A stretch of 25,647 nt of DNA from IMG/VR virus record IMGVR_UViG_3300045115_000268, positions 1 to 25,647 of that record; one strand, written 5' to 3'. Positions 8,901-15,929 of this stretch are shown here, piece by piece (the stretch's first letter is position 1; every line of letters starts with the position of its first letter). The stretch is from a virus. A program made the translations under genes and the position numbers. A model generated the notes under the pieces. That model worked only from the letters and a program-made list of their open reading frames with translations. It did no database searches and was not told where the DNA came from.

Positions 8901-11900
8901 GGTGATCTGGCCGGCGAGCTTCGCGGCCTGGAGCCCGGCGATCTGGGCATCGGTGAGCTGCCCCGTGACCTTGGTCGCCGCGAGCCCTGCGATCTGGGCG
9001 TCGGTGAGCGTGCCGGTGATGTCGGTGGAAGGCACCGACGCCACGAAGGCGGTGCCGGTGTAGCGGTAGACCTTGCCGTCCGTGGTGTTCATCACCAGCC
9101 GCGGACCGGTGTAGCCGGTCGCCGAGGGCAGGGTCGTGACGATCGAGGCCGGCTGAATGTTGCTGGCGAACAGGGCCGCCGTGATCGCCCCGGCCGTGAT
9201 CTGGTTGGTGTTGATTGTGCCGATCAGCTTGGACGCATCCATGCCGGCGATCTGGGTGTTCGCCAGCTGGCCCGTCACCTTCGCGGCGTCGATCGCCGCG
9301 AGTTGGGCGTTGGTCAGCTGCCCCGAGATCTTCGTGGCCGCCAGGGCGGCGATCTGGGTGTCCGAAAGCTGGCCGGTGATCTTGGTCGCCGCGAGGTCCG
9401 CGATCTGGGCGTTGGTCAGCGTGCCGGTGATCTGGGTGGCGCCGATCGTGTCGACCTGGGCCGCCACCACCTTGCCGATCAGCTTGCCTGCCGATATCCC
9501 GGCGAGCTGGGTGTCGCTCAGCGTCCCCGCCACCTTCGCGGCGTCGAGCGAGGCGATCTGCGACGAGGTGAGCTGGGTTGAGATCTGGAGGTTGGTGATG
9601 CTCTCGATCTGCGACGCCACCACCTTGCCGACGAGCTTCGCCGACGAGATGGCCGCGAGCTGCGCATCGGTGAGCTGGCCCGACACCTTGGTGGCGGCGA
9701 GCGCCGCGATCTGGGCATCCGTGATCTGGCCCGAGATGTTCGCGGCTGGCGTGAACTTCGTGTAGGCGCTCGCGGTCGCGTCCCAGCGGTAGAGGAACCC
9801 GTCCGACGAGAGGGTGACGAACTGCCCCGTCTTCGTCGCCGGTAGGGTCGCCACCACCCGCGGGACTTCGAGCGACGTCGCGATCTTGGTCGCGTCGATG
9901 ATGTTGTTGGCGATCATCGCCGCGGTGATCGAGGCCGACGTCGCGGTGACGGCTGCGGTGTAGTCGCCCAGCGTGCCCGAGCTGTTGACCGGGCGCGCCC
10001 AATATTTGCGCGAGCCGCCGGCCGCGCGCAGGCCGCTGTCCACGTAGAAGGTCAGCGGCACCGGCACCTTCGCCAGCAGCGTGGTCGGAGTGGTAGCGGC
10101 GGTGGCGCCGTACCAGATCTCGACGTAGGCGAGGTCCGCGTCGGTCGGGTTGGTCCACGAGATGGACGCGCTCTCCACCGCGGCGACCGCGGTGAGGCTG
10201 GTGACGGCGCCGGGCTTGGTCAGGTTCTTGGCGGCGACGATCTGGACGACGGGGGACCAGCCCGAGTAGGCGCCTCGGGTGGCGTTCACCGACCGGACCC
10301 TGACGGCGTAGTTCACGCCGGGCTTCAGGTTGCGCCACGTGTGGCGGGTGCTGTTCAGGAACTGGCGGTTGGTCCAGAACGTGAGCGCGTTGAGGGGATC
10401 GCCCTCCAGGATCTCCGCCTCGTAGAAGCCGAAGTTGCTGTTGCTGACCAGGCTCCAGGTCGCCGTGATCTCGGCTGCACTGCCCCCCGTCGCGGTGGTC
10501 ACCAGCGCGGTCGAGAGGGCCAGGTTGGTCGGGATGTCCGGCGCCTGGGTGTCGATCGGGAAGGTGTTCGTGCGGACCGAGATCTCGCCCGAGATGTTGA
10601 GCCCGGCGGGGTCCTTGCCCAAGGCGTCGTAGCAGGCGAGCCGGATGTAGTAGGTGGTGTCCGGGTCGGCCTTCAGCAGCGTGAAGGTGACCAAGCCGTC
10701 GAAGACGGGCGCGGTGGTGAGCGGGTTGAAGCTGGACGTCTTCGACAGCCAGATCAGGCAGCCGCTGAAATCCGGGTCGGCGGGCGCGGTGTAGCTGACG
10801 CCGATGCTCTCGGACGTCCACACGGCCGTCGGGATGACCGCTGCCGGTGCCGGGTTCGACACCACCACGGCGCTGGACACACCCTCGCGGCCGATCGCGT
10901 CCCTGGCCGAGACCGCCACCCGGAAGCGGCGCCGCGGCCCGCCGTTGTTCCGGTTCAGCTCGTACTCGTAGGTGTAGGTCTCCTCGGTGACGGTCTCCTG
11001 GTGCAGCAGCGCGAGGGTGTCGGCGTCGGTGATGCGCACCACGAACGTGAGCGGGTACGGCGCGAGCTGGTTGGGCCAGGAGACGTCCCATTCCAGGGTC
11101 GCGGCCCTGCCGGCGAAGGTGGTACCGCCGCCCTTGATCTGCAGCCCCGTGATGGTCGGGATCTGCTGGCCTTCCCACCCGGTGACCGTGAACACCAGCT
11201 GCGAGGTGTCCGAGAGCGCGCCGTTCACGCCCTCCGCCTGGACGATGAAGGTCCACTCGCCCGGGGTGGCGTCCAGGAACTCCACGGACGTGCTGGTGGT
11301 CCGCGGCAAGGTCACCACGCTGCCCGAGGCGCGGATCGCCGTCACGAAGTAGGCCACGCTGTTGAAGGGCTGGCCCGCGGTCCAGGAGAAGATCACCGAC
11401 TGGCGCGGGATGCCGTTCTCGAAGTAGGTGCTCTGGCGCGCGGTGAGGTTCGTCGGCGCCAGGACGACGCGCGGGAACTCCGACACCTCCAAGGGCACGA
11501 AGGGCGCGCCGTCGTCGACCGCCGGGAAGATCGAGGGCTCGTGCTGCAGGCCCGTGATCTCGAAGATGTGCGGCTCCACCTGCTTCCGGCTCACCACCGT
11601 GAACAGCTGGCTGACGATGTCGCCCTCGATCTGCCACACGGCGGCTGGGTCCGGCACCGACGGCAGGGCGGTCGCGAGCGCGAGGACGGCCAGGTCCGCG
11701 CCGCGGGTGGTGATCGCCCGCTCCACCGGCTTGCCGTCCGGCATCAGGACGGTGATCGAGTAGCTGGTCCCGCTGTTGAGGGTGACCGGCTTGTCGAGCA
11801 CGAGGCTGCTCGCCGTGCTGCTGGCCTCCAGGCGACCGCCCATCTCGATGTTGGCGATCGAGGGGTCCTGGATGGCGATCAGGTCCCCCGGGCGCACGCG

Positions 11901-13466
11901 CGCGTGATCGAAGCCGGCCCGGTAGGTGACGATCTGGGTCGCGTAGAGCTCGGTGAGGAGCGTCCAGAGGCCGTGCCGGTGCGCCTGCCCGCGCGAGGTG
12001 CAGCCCAGCAGGTCGATCTTGGTCGGGTTGTAGCCGTAGCGGGCGATGCCCTGCGCGTCTTCGATGACCTCGATCGTCTGCTTGTAGAGGTTGTCCGGGT
12101 CGTTCCAGGCCACCATCGCCACGGTGTGGCGCGCCTTCTGGCCCGAGCTGCTGTAGCTGAACTCGCCGTCGATGACGTTCTCGGGGACGACGATCATCTC
12201 GACGTCGCGCGGCCGGTCCTGGCTGGCGGTGACCGTGCCCGAGCTCCAGTAGGCCATGCCGCGGAAGATCTGCGCGACCAGCTGCAGCACGTCGTAGGCG
12301 TCCTGCTGGGACGCGATGACCCCGTTGAAGCGGAAGCGCGGCTCCTGCCCGCCGCGGCCGTCCGAGACCATCACGTCGCAGTAGCGACCGATCTCGTAGA
12401 GGGTCCATTTGTCGATCGCATCGGGCGTGATGTACTCGCCGAGGCCGAAGCGGTCGTTCTCCAGCAGCAGGTAGAAGACCCACGCCGGGTTGTCGCACAC
12501 CTCCTCCTTGAAGGTACCGTCCCAGAGGCCCGTGTAGGTGCGGGTGCCCACGTTGTAGTTCGTGGGCACCTTCATCTTGATCCCGTCGACCAGATAGGTG
12601 CGCGCGGGAACGCTGGAGCCGAACGAGCTCGCGTCCGCGGTCAGGCCCACCAGGGCCGACCACGGATAGGAGAACTTGCTGTCGTTGAGCCGGGTCAGCG
12701 AGTGGAAGATCAGGTCGCTCTGGACCGTCCACTGCTGCTGGCTGTTGTTGAAGCCGTCGGTGTCCTGGGTGAGCCGGGTGATCCGCACCTGCCAGGGCGC
12801 CGAGCTGCCGCTGGGGTTGCGCGGCAGCGTGATCTCGTGGGAGCGGAAGTACGGCGAGGTGTTCTTGCCGTTGATGGTCTGGTCGCCGATCTCGTTGACC
12901 CACGGACCGCCGCTGTAGCGGGCCTCCACCCGGTACTGCAGGATGTTGGCCCGCACCGACCCGTCGCTCTTGGCGATGTAGAGGGCCGGGATCTGGATCG
13001 TGACGCGCGCGCGGTCGGTCTCGGGTTCGGCGATCGAGGCGGAGACCGGCGTGGCCTGATTGACCTTGATCCCAACGTCCTGGTGCGCCTGCACGCCCGG
13101 GTAGCCGGGCATGTAGGTCTGGTCGGGGGTGCCGACCCGGAACTCCGCCGTGATCCCCTTGAAGTTGAAGGTGTTGTCGGGGTTCTGGACCGGGACGTCG
13201 TTGAAGTAGATGCCTTTGAGACCACCCACGACGCCGACGATCTCGCCCTCGCCGAGCAGGTCGATGATCGAGACCTTCGCCGTCGAGAAGAGGGTGTCCG
13301 GCGAGCCCGAAGCCGCGCCGCCCGACTTGCCGCCGGAGCTCTTGGCGCCGCGGATCCTGGTCGCGACCAGGTCGCCTCGATCGGGGCCAGCGACGGGCTC
13401 CGCCCAGTCGTCCAGGCGTGCGTCATCCTCCGGTGACCCGGATCCGAAATCGGTCTTGTCGGTCAT
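2931..13466 (-). CDS. J: Giant gpJ-like tail tip / host-specificity protein, 3511 residues
   Basis: The lambda gpJ counterpart, forming the tail tip and central fibre and probably the main receptor-binding protein. It is about three times the length of lambda J. Residues 1-660 are the conserved tip part (TLFSTAKVSIIDLLGEGEIVG near 58; FYLLLENDRFGLGEY near 330). About 669-1180 looks like five fibronectin-III-type domains (starts near 669, 769, 872, 975, 1082). Then follow ten tandem 17-residue repeats (1246-1415) between two short LYRW-type modules, and three copies of a two-domain beta-rich cassette, A then B (1563-1989, 2086-2450, 2637-3036), joined by 10-residue repeats. An extra domain (3114-3226), more decads and a distinct C-terminal domain (about 3398-3511) finish it. 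Start ATG 13464-13466 lies 7 nt after gpI; the stop overlaps the next gene. The DNA stays open in other frames as well, but only this frame is coherent. Confidence 0.95.
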   Translation of the reverse strand: MTDKTDFGSGSPEDDARLDDWAEPVAGPDRGDLVATRIRGAKSSGGKSGGAASGSPDTLFSTAKVSIIDLLGEGEIVGVVGGLKGIYFNDVPVQNPDNTFNFKGITAEFRVGTPDQTYMPGYPGVQAHQDVGIKVNQATPVSASIAEPETDRARVTIQIPALYIAKSDGSVRANILQYRVEARYSGGPWVNEIGDQTINGKNTSPYFRSHEITLPRNPSGSSAPWQVRITRLTQDTDGFNNSQQQWTVQSDLIFHSLTRLNDSKFSYPWSALVGLTADASSFGSSVPARTYLVDGIKMKVPTNYNVGTRTYTGLWDGTFKEEVCDNPAWVFYLLLENDRFGLGEYITPDAIDKWTLYEIGRYCDVMVSDGRGGQEPRFRFNGVIASQQDAYDVLQLVAQIFRGMAYWSSGTVTASQDRPRDVEMIVVPENVIDGEFSYSSSGQKARHTVAMVAWNDPDNLYKQTIEVIEDAQGIARYGYNPTKIDLLGCTSRGQAHRHGLWTLLTELYATQIVTYRAGFDHARVRPGDLIAIQDPSIANIEMGGRLEASSTASSLVLDKPVTLNSGTSYSITVLMPDGKPVERAITTRGADLAVLALATALPSVPDPAAVWQIEGDIVSQLFTVVSRKQVEPHIFEITGLQHEPSIFPAVDDGAPFVPLEVSEFPRVVLAPTNLTARQSTYFENGIPRQSVIFSWTAGQPFNSVAYFVTAIRASGSVVTLPRTTSTSVEFLDATPGEWTFIVQAEGVNGALSDTSQLVFTVTGWEGQQIPTITGLQIKGGGTTFAGRAATLEWDVSWPNQLAPYPLTFVVRITDADTLALLHQETVTEETYTYEYELNRNNGGPRRRFRVAVSARDAIGREGVSSAVVVSNPAPAAVIPTAVWTSESIGVSYTAPADPDFSGCLIWLSKTSSFNPLTTAPVFDGLVTFTLLKADPDTTYYIRLACYDALGKDPAGLNISGEISVRTNTFPIDTQAPDIPTNLALSTALVTTATGGSAAEITATWSLVSNSNFGFYEAEILEGDPLNALTFWTNRQFLNSTRHTWRNLKPGVNYAVRVRSVNATRGAYSGWSPVVQIVAAKNLTKPGAVTSLTAVAAVESASISWTNPTDADLAYVEIWYGATAATTPTTLLAKVPVPLTFYVDSGLRAAGGSRKYWARPVNSSGTLGDYTAAVTATSASITAAMIANNIIDATKIATSLEVPRVVATLPATKTGQFVTLSSDGFLYRWDATASAYTKFTPAANISGQITDAQIAALAATKVSGQLTDAQLAAISSAKLVGKVVASQIESITNLQISTQLTSSQIASLDAAKVAGTLSDTQLAGISAGKLIGKVVAAQVDTIGATQITGTLTNAQIADLAATKITGQLSDTQIAALAATKISGQLTNAQLAAIDAAKVTGQLANTQIAGMDASKLIGTINTNQITAGAITAALFASNIQPASIVTTLPSATGYTGPRLVMNTTDGKVYRYTGTAFVASVPSTDITGTLTDAQIAGLAATKVTGQLTDAQIAGLQAAKLAGQITGTQITDGAISTAKLAAGSVTAGAIAAGAITASKLTVTDISNMVLNGEFTENDAASTAGWTYVPGNGVSYIEGPQGNGDPPGRFRLRSNFRDQAWSNYIGVNSEDDLYLSAWCYNTDTSTANLMIATAYADNAIGGYYTVASTTLKNQWVRLEGRIKVPAGTQKVRVLLQTERPGEGGNLTYWGRVQCRRAASAQLIVDGAITADKIAANTITGNKIAGQTITAGNLAAGTITANEIAGSTITGAKIAANTIQGSNLVAGTIQAREIAAGSIAASKLAIASSNMAYNPRYDQGTRGFVHAQGWPNHTGMYVNNEWAPSGFKSLASNTPATVAQIGSTYTDFNAYLIDAAGTTRMYPATAGVTYEVSACVSAHRCAARLFIAWTRADGSVISYVTGNQIVNNQHNNNYAYRDFGKSKAIGVAPAATTGFYIILRAEAPYAGDGPYVFWSALMVAATVTGATEVSDYVDPGTTIIEGSSILTNSLHGNRITGNTITGDKIAARQIAAGHVQAGQIWAEHIAAGNVTSDKIAANAVTAGKIDAGAITAREIAAGAIVASKLTLSDISNMILNGDFATGNFDGWGSVNPGSVGGVEFIGGGDPGGAYRLRSNARDMAWTNYVAGQEGDVIYFSATVHNQHAGRANAILQTVNGSGAGITFDVVAWTDVKSAWVRIEGRYTLPAGTSRFRVLLQCERTSQDSTLSTYWGRVSARRAASAQMIVDGAITTDRLAANSVVASKLAIASANMAYNPRGDQNLRGFSMGGTWPMGTSSMYLENPGTWAPTGFRAVALRNSATAATIGSTYGDVVHQRVLTDGSLANYPATAGVTYEFSVCMSAHRCKGTFYVAWLNSSGAVITYTQSNEVTTSQSGETPYKNFSKATVVAAAPVGTTQFFIILRAYQINANDAYCFFAAMMYAPAFTGATQTSPYVDPGVTTIDGGNIVTNSLHGSRITAGTISADRIVANSITSGQLAADSVTASQIAAGAVSTSELAANAVTAEKISAGVITAREIAGSTITGDKIAARQISAGHVVAGQIWAEHIAGNQISGSHIIARTIGAGHIAVDTITATEIAAGAITASEIATNAITATHISAGVITSREIVAGSILASRLVLTDSSNMLSNGDFQNPSTNAASLDNWYVSPGGTTEVDTANGGDSGGYHRCKSNKRDCAYSEWIMVRPGDAINLSARVYNTNTQRANLMMIWADGAGGNAGYPGAAYTDVKNAWTDLSGQVTIPEGIHKFQVLLQIDKPSDGGNWAYWGKVQARKAANAMMIVDGAIIASKISAGAVEADKIAANAITAAKISAGAVGTSQLAAGAITADKIGVGLNSGNMLHNSDFTNGIDGFQAGWFSDGIAPQDFGQDGYWCIPGTFSARIHRTDTPGNNVVADYTLKRRLTTGWDHKYPCQPYQRYEFSAYASTHRCKSQLIISWLDGNGNSIRDDYSNVIDDWQGRTSLDGWPRMTLVVNAPPGATYIYAIFRAIWKGQADPYCFFLCPYLAVAQAGQQTCSPWQPQSLTVIDGGFIATDSLHANRLTAYSITADRIASGQIWAQHIAGRNITAGHIQAGQVWAEHIAAGNVTADKIAVNAIEAKHLRASQRGIGIIDLAIQVRKSDRYVSWGGGYITYVDSNGYTQAQWVEGGGRQCHGHTTIGWFPGEGYLRVYDETNGNWSAQYGNPDFVPLAYYSGYGSSAGLIAFYGNTIIDGDRIVTRSIQAAQIAVGAINADHIGAGQITADKIAAGNVTADKIGAGTLNTGLISIGNANFQLDSNASNRRLILKDDNGQTRVVLGKISDVAYGDRMQPYGLAMWDQWGTLIMNGGGFHGGALWARTISADRIGANAITASELSGGRLIVAEAQIGEATIGNLRLVNNAVSTVVSASSSGNNAGVSIYVRGTGKVLVKAGRHGNPGQQVGANFNTGNLRVSRNNIEIFAIPANYMFRWDQGAGGSYKYPLGHNLQITEEIGAGSYFYTIADDNNIGLGGVYIEVTELSK
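4360..5558 (-). repeat. gpJ cassette copy 3 (A3 + B3)
   Basis: A3 covers residues 2637-2797, opening NMLSNGDF and closing YWGKVQARKAANAMMIVDGA. B3 covers about 2850-3036, opening NMLHNSDF and containing RYEFSAYASTHRCKSQLIIS. The two are joined by about five decads. B3 is the most diverged B copy but keeps the xAxxHRC core and the Tyr/Phe-rich end. The opening NGDF...W pattern and beta-strand-like alternation suggest a carbohydrate-binding jelly-roll fold, which is inference. Confidence 0.75.
5571..6050 (-). repeat. Run of 16 in-phase 10-residue shaft repeats in gpJ
   Basis: Residues 2473-2632 read as 16 consecutive decads of pattern x-x-[I/V]-[T/S]-A-x-[K/E/H/Q/R]-I-A-A, for example NAVTAEKISA and STITGDKIAA, without an insertion. 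Shorter runs of the same repeat occur near residues 1724-1800, 1995-2084, 2245-2263, 2798-2848 and 3040-3112. Such low-complexity periodic stretches in tail fibres usually form a trimeric beta-structured shaft; that structural role is inferred. Confidence 0.85.
6115..7211 (-). repeat. gpJ cassette copy 2 (A2 + B2)
   Basis: A2 covers residues 2086-2243 (opens NMILNGDF, closes YWGRVSARRAASAQMIVDGA). B2 covers about 2264-2450 (opens NMAYNPRGDQ, contains YPATAGVTYEFSVCMSAHRC, closes SPYVDPG). A2 and B2 are separated by only about two decads, against about eight in copy 1, so the linker length differs between copies. Confidence 0.8.
7500..8780 (-). repeat. gpJ cassette copy 1 (A1 + B1)
   Basis: A1 covers residues 1563-1723 (opens NMVLNGEF, closes YWGRVQCRRAASAQLIVDGA). 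B1 covers 1804-1989 (opens NMAYNPRYDQ, contains YPATAGVTYEVSACVSAHRC, closes SDYVDPG). B1 and B2 share openings, the AHRC core and the VDPG closing, so the cassette was duplicated as a unit within the gene. Confidence 0.8.
9222..9731 (-). repeat. Ten tandem 17-residue (51-nt) repeats in gpJ
   Basis: Residues 1246-1415 read as ten uninterrupted units of 17 residues with consensus G-Q-L-T-D-A-Q-I-A-A-L-x-A-x-K-[V/I]-x, for example GQLTDAQLAAISSAKLV and GQLSDTQIAALAATKIS. Two more units occur just after the second LYRW module (about residues 1476-1515). The period differs from the decads that follow. Likely a helical or beta-structured fibre segment. Confidence 0.88.
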
Positions 13467-13473
13467 GAGGCCC

Positions 13474-14037
13474 TTACGGGGTGGGGAGGCCGTTGCTGTC
13501 GGACGTGGTGACCCCGGCGGAGATCGTCTTCGGGTTCACCATGCAGCGGCCGATGATGAGCGGGACGCAGTCCCCCTCGTTGATCGTGTTGTCGGCGCCG
13601 TTGAACATGTAGCTGCGGCGCTGCTGCTCGTTCTTCTTCTTCGGGGTGAGGAGCGAACTCACCCCCTGGAGCGCGATCGAGGCGCCGATGCCGATCACCC
13701 AGCCCGGCCCGCCCATCCACCACGTGGCCGCGGCGATCACCGTGCCGACCAGGATCTTGCCCAGCGACGCCCCGCGCCCGCCGCGGCCACGCACCACCGG
13801 CACGATGTGCAGGTCGCCGGCCGGCAGCCCGAAGGTGATCAGGCTCTCGTCGAGATTCCACCCGCGCTGCGGGCTCTTGCCGAGCGTGATGCGGAAGCGC
13901 CCCTCGGTGATCGCGCGCCGGAAGCCCGGCAGCTGCACGCCGAGCGCGTGGCAGGCCTCGCTGATCGAGCGAACGTCGAGCCGGAATTCGCTGCCGAATT
14001 CCTGCGCGAGCGAGCCGTAGAGCCTGATCGTCCTCAC
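13474..14037 (-). CDS. I: Tail assembly protein I-like
   Basis: A 187-residue counterpart of lambda gpI, needed for assembly of the tail tip around gpJ. The N-terminal part (about 1-85, RTIRLYGSLAQEFG then ITLG and LPAGDLHIVPVV) has the ubiquitin-like layout of the lambda tail I family. A glycine-rich hydrophobic stretch (about 91-130, ILVGTVIAAATWWMGGPGWV) follows, typical of this family. The C-terminus ends with a Cys-containing segment (GDCVPLIIGRCMVNP, 156-170). The start is GTG at 14035-14037, overlapping the gpK stop as GTGA. The same frame stays open further upstream (to 14769), but those codons lie antisense-like within gpK in another frame and do not resemble protein I. gpJ starts 7 nt downstream. 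Confidence 0.88.
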   Translation of the reverse strand: MRTIRLYGSLAQEFGSEFRLDVRSISEACHALGVQLPGFRRAITEGRFRITLGKSPQRGWNLDESLITFGLPAGDLHIVPVVRGRGGRGASLGKILVGTVIAAATWWMGGPGWVIGIGASIALQGVSSLLTPKKKNEQQRRSYMFNGADNTINEGDCVPLIIGRCMVNPKTISAGVTTSDSNGLPTP

Positions 14038-14855
14038 GGCGCCCAGTCCTCCGGCAAATCCTTGTGGCGGACGATGAAATTCAGCTTCGGCTTCCACAGC
14101 GAGGCGGGGTCGCGCTTCGAGGGGCAGTCCATCAGGTGGTGCAGGATCAGCCCGTCGCCGATGTAGATGCCGGCGTGGTTGAAGACGGGGCTGCGGATCT
14201 TGCAGATGAAGCAGTCGCCCGGCAGCAGCAGGCCGCGCGAGACCCGCTCGGGATCCGCCGACGCGAACCCGGCCCTGGCGAACCCGTCCATGTAGAGGTC
14301 GGCCTGCGGCTCCCCAGGGCGCGGCTCCCACCATTCGACGTCGCGCACGAAATCCGGGAGCTCGATCCCGGCCACATCCCGGTGCCAGTCCTGGATGAGC
14401 GAGTAGCAGTCGTCGATCCCGTGCCGGAACTCGCGGCCGACCAGCGGCGGGCGCGGCACGCCCCGGCCCCACCAGAACGGGTCGGTGGCGCCGGTCGACA
14501 GGCAGAGCGAGATGCCCCACGGCACGCCCGTGTCGAGCTGACCCTGCATGTCGGCGCCCGAGGGGCAGTCGAGCGGCGGCTGGTCGCGCCCGGTCTCCGG
14601 GTCCTTCACCGAGGTGTGCGAGTGCAGCACCGCCGCGTAGGCCTGTCCCGAGACCGCGTGCACCTCGTCGGGGTCCAGCTCGAATTCCATCAGCGGGTCG
14701 TCGGCGATGTTGCGGCAGGCCGCGTAGCTGCCGTCCTCGAGCACCAGGCCGCCGGCCTCGCGCGGCCACTCGCGGGCGGCGTGCGCCTTGTGGGCGTCGA
14801 CCGCGGCGCGGAAGCGCGCGTTCATGCCGTCGTCAAACGCGAACAGAGCCGACAC
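14034..14855 (-). CDS. K: Tail protein K-like: JAMM metalloprotease plus NlpC/P60 peptidase
   Basis: A 273-residue two-domain protein matching lambda gpK. The N-terminal JAB/JAMM domain shows E33 (REAGGLV), the zinc-binding HSH at 78-80 and PSGAD with S99 and D102. The usual spacing between HxH and S-x-x-D is about seven residues, but here it is 18, so there is an extra loop (about residues 82-96). The C-terminal NlpC/P60 domain has C150 (DDCYSLIQDW) and H227 (NHAGIYIGDG) as likely catalytic residues. The domains may help tail-tip assembly or cut cell-wall peptides at infection. I chose the GTG at 14853-14855 because of a perfect GGAGG upstream; this makes a 23-nt overlap with gpL. An ATG at 14825 is the alternative, with no good ribosome site. 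Confidence 0.92.
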   Translation of the reverse strand: MSALFAFDDGMNARFRAAVDAHKAHAAREWPREAGGLVLEDGSYAACRNIADDPLMEFELDPDEVHAVSGQAYAAVLHSHTSVKDPETGRDQPPLDCPSGADMQGQLDTGVPWGISLCLSTGATDPFWWGRGVPRPPLVGREFRHGIDDCYSLIQDWHRDVAGIELPDFVRDVEWWEPRPGEPQADLYMDGFARAGFASADPERVSRGLLLPGDCFICKIRSPVFNHAGIYIGDGLILHHLMDCPSKRDPASLWKPKLNFIVRHKDLPEDWAP

Positions 14856-15564
14856 CGGGAAATCCTCCGAAGGGGAGCTGCGCGTGCTGGCCGAAGCGCA
14901 CCTTGCAGCAGGTCTCCACGTGGCGGCTCGGGAAGTCGTTCTCCGGCGTCGTGGGGTTGCCGTCGCTGTCGTAGCTCTGGCCGCCGGTGTAGGGGCACTT
15001 GACCCGGTCGTAGACGAAGACCCTCGCCGTGGCGTCCCAGCGCCTGTAGCGCCACGTGCACACGGTCTTGATGATCTCCCGGGCCGGCAGCTCCCGGCCC
15101 TCCTGGTCCATGTCTGAGGCCAGCGTCCACTCGATCACCCTCTTGGTGTGGCGGGTCTTCTGGTCGAAGCGGTAGACGTCCTCCGCCCAGGCGGCCTCGG
15201 CGGAAGCCGACGGCGCACCGTCAAGGAACTGGGCGAAGGTGGTGATGCGGCGCAGCCGCGCGCGCACGAGATCCTGGTAGAGCCGGGACGCCGAGGACAT
15301 CAGGCGAGTGGCATTCGTGACCGTAATCCGCGGCCGCGGCATGGCGCCCTGGCCGGTCAGCTCGAAGCCCTCCGCCTTCACGTCGAGCGGCGTGTAGGTG
15401 ATGCCCCGGAACTGCACCGGCCCGCGCGCCTTGTCGGCCTCTGCCGTGAACGCGAACTGCTGGTTCACGCCGATCGGAGTGAGGTCGATGATGTAGAGGG
15501 CGACGAGGTCGCCCGGGGTGAGGCTCTGGCCAGCGCGGATGATCGCTGCGTTCGGCGCCGTCAC
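14833..15564 (-). CDS. L: Minor tail protein L-like (probable iron-sulfur protein)
   Basis: A 243-residue counterpart of lambda gpL, a tail-tip component. The N-terminal half has the family pattern (LVALYIIDLTPIG near 20-32; FRGITYTPLDVKAEGFELTG near 52-71; PRPRITVTN near 76-84). The only four cysteines are C169, C190, C219 and C220, all in the C-terminal third, in TVCTWRY, VKCPYTG and ETCCKVRFG. Lambda gpL is known to bind a 4Fe-4S cluster through four C-terminal cysteines, so the same is expected here. The start is GTG at 15562-15564, overlapping the gpM stop as GTGA. It overlaps gpK by 23 nt at the other end. Confidence 0.92.
   Translation of the reverse strand: MTAPNAAIIRAGQSLTPGDLVALYIIDLTPIGVNQQFAFTAEADKARGPVQFRGITYTPLDVKAEGFELTGQGAMPRPRITVTNATRLMSSASRLYQDLVRARLRRITTFAQFLDGAPSASAEAAWAEDVYRFDQKTRHTKRVIEWTLASDMDQEGRELPAREIIKTVCTWRYRRWDATARVFVYDRVKCPYTGGQSYDSDGNPTTPENDFPSRHVETCCKVRFGQHAQLPFGGFPGVGSVRV
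14864..14868 (-). promoter_or_regulatory. Shine-Dalgarno GGAGG for gpK
   Basis: GGAGG lies 8 nt upstream of the GTG at 14853-14855, inside the end of the gpL gene. It favours the longer gpK over an ATG 30 nt downstream that has no such site. Confidence 0.65.
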
Positions 15565-15929
15565 GGGTCGAAGTTCTCCTCGAAGAGACCGGAGATCGTG
15601 GAGTGCAGCCGCTCGGGGTGCTCAACCGACCATTCCGAGCAGATGAACTGCCGAGCCACGGTCTCGTAGGGCAGGAGATAGGTGAAGGGCAGGTAACCCT
15701 TCCGGCTCAGCAGGAAGTCATCCAGGATCTTCAGCTTGTCGGCCGGCAGCAGGATGGTCCTGTACTGGAAGTTGCGGGCGACGGGGTTGACCCCATCGCC
15801 CGACCGCTGGCTGTAGCGTCCGCCGAAGTTGGCGGTCAGGACGGCCGCCTTGGTCGGCTTCACGACGCCGGGTGCGATCGGCCCGTAGGGACCGATCGAG
15901 AGGGTCGGGAACGCCGGGAAGTTGGGCAT
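15561..15929 (-). CDS. M: Minor tail protein M-like
   Basis: A 122-residue protein at the position and with the size of lambda gpM (Phage_min_tail family), a tail-tip subunit that joins after gpH. The family features are a beta-rich middle (TANFGGRYSQRSGDGVNP, 33-50), LLPADKLKILDDFLLSRKG (60-78), and a C-terminal part with FICSEWSVEHPERLHSTISG (94-113) followed by an acidic end. The ATG at 15927-15929 overlaps the previous stop as TGATG, and its own stop overlaps the gpL start as GTGA, so it is tightly coupled on both sides. Confidence 0.9.
   Translation of the reverse strand: MPNFPAFPTLSIGPYGPIAPGVVKPTKAAVLTANFGGRYSQRSGDGVNPVARNFQYRTILLPADKLKILDDFLLSRKGYLPFTYLLPYETVARQFICSEWSVEHPERLHSTISGLFEENFDP

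Noticed and set aside
8707-12903. Minus-strand frame of 1398 codons overlapping gpJ
   Set aside because: It is a shifted frame within gpJ with arginine-rich noise; all tip and fibronectin-like motifs lie in the gpJ frame.
10341-13436. Open frame of 1031 codons on the plus strand
   Set aside because: Antisense of the gpJ N-terminal half; rich in Arg, Val, Gly and Asp with no recognisable fold or ribosome site.
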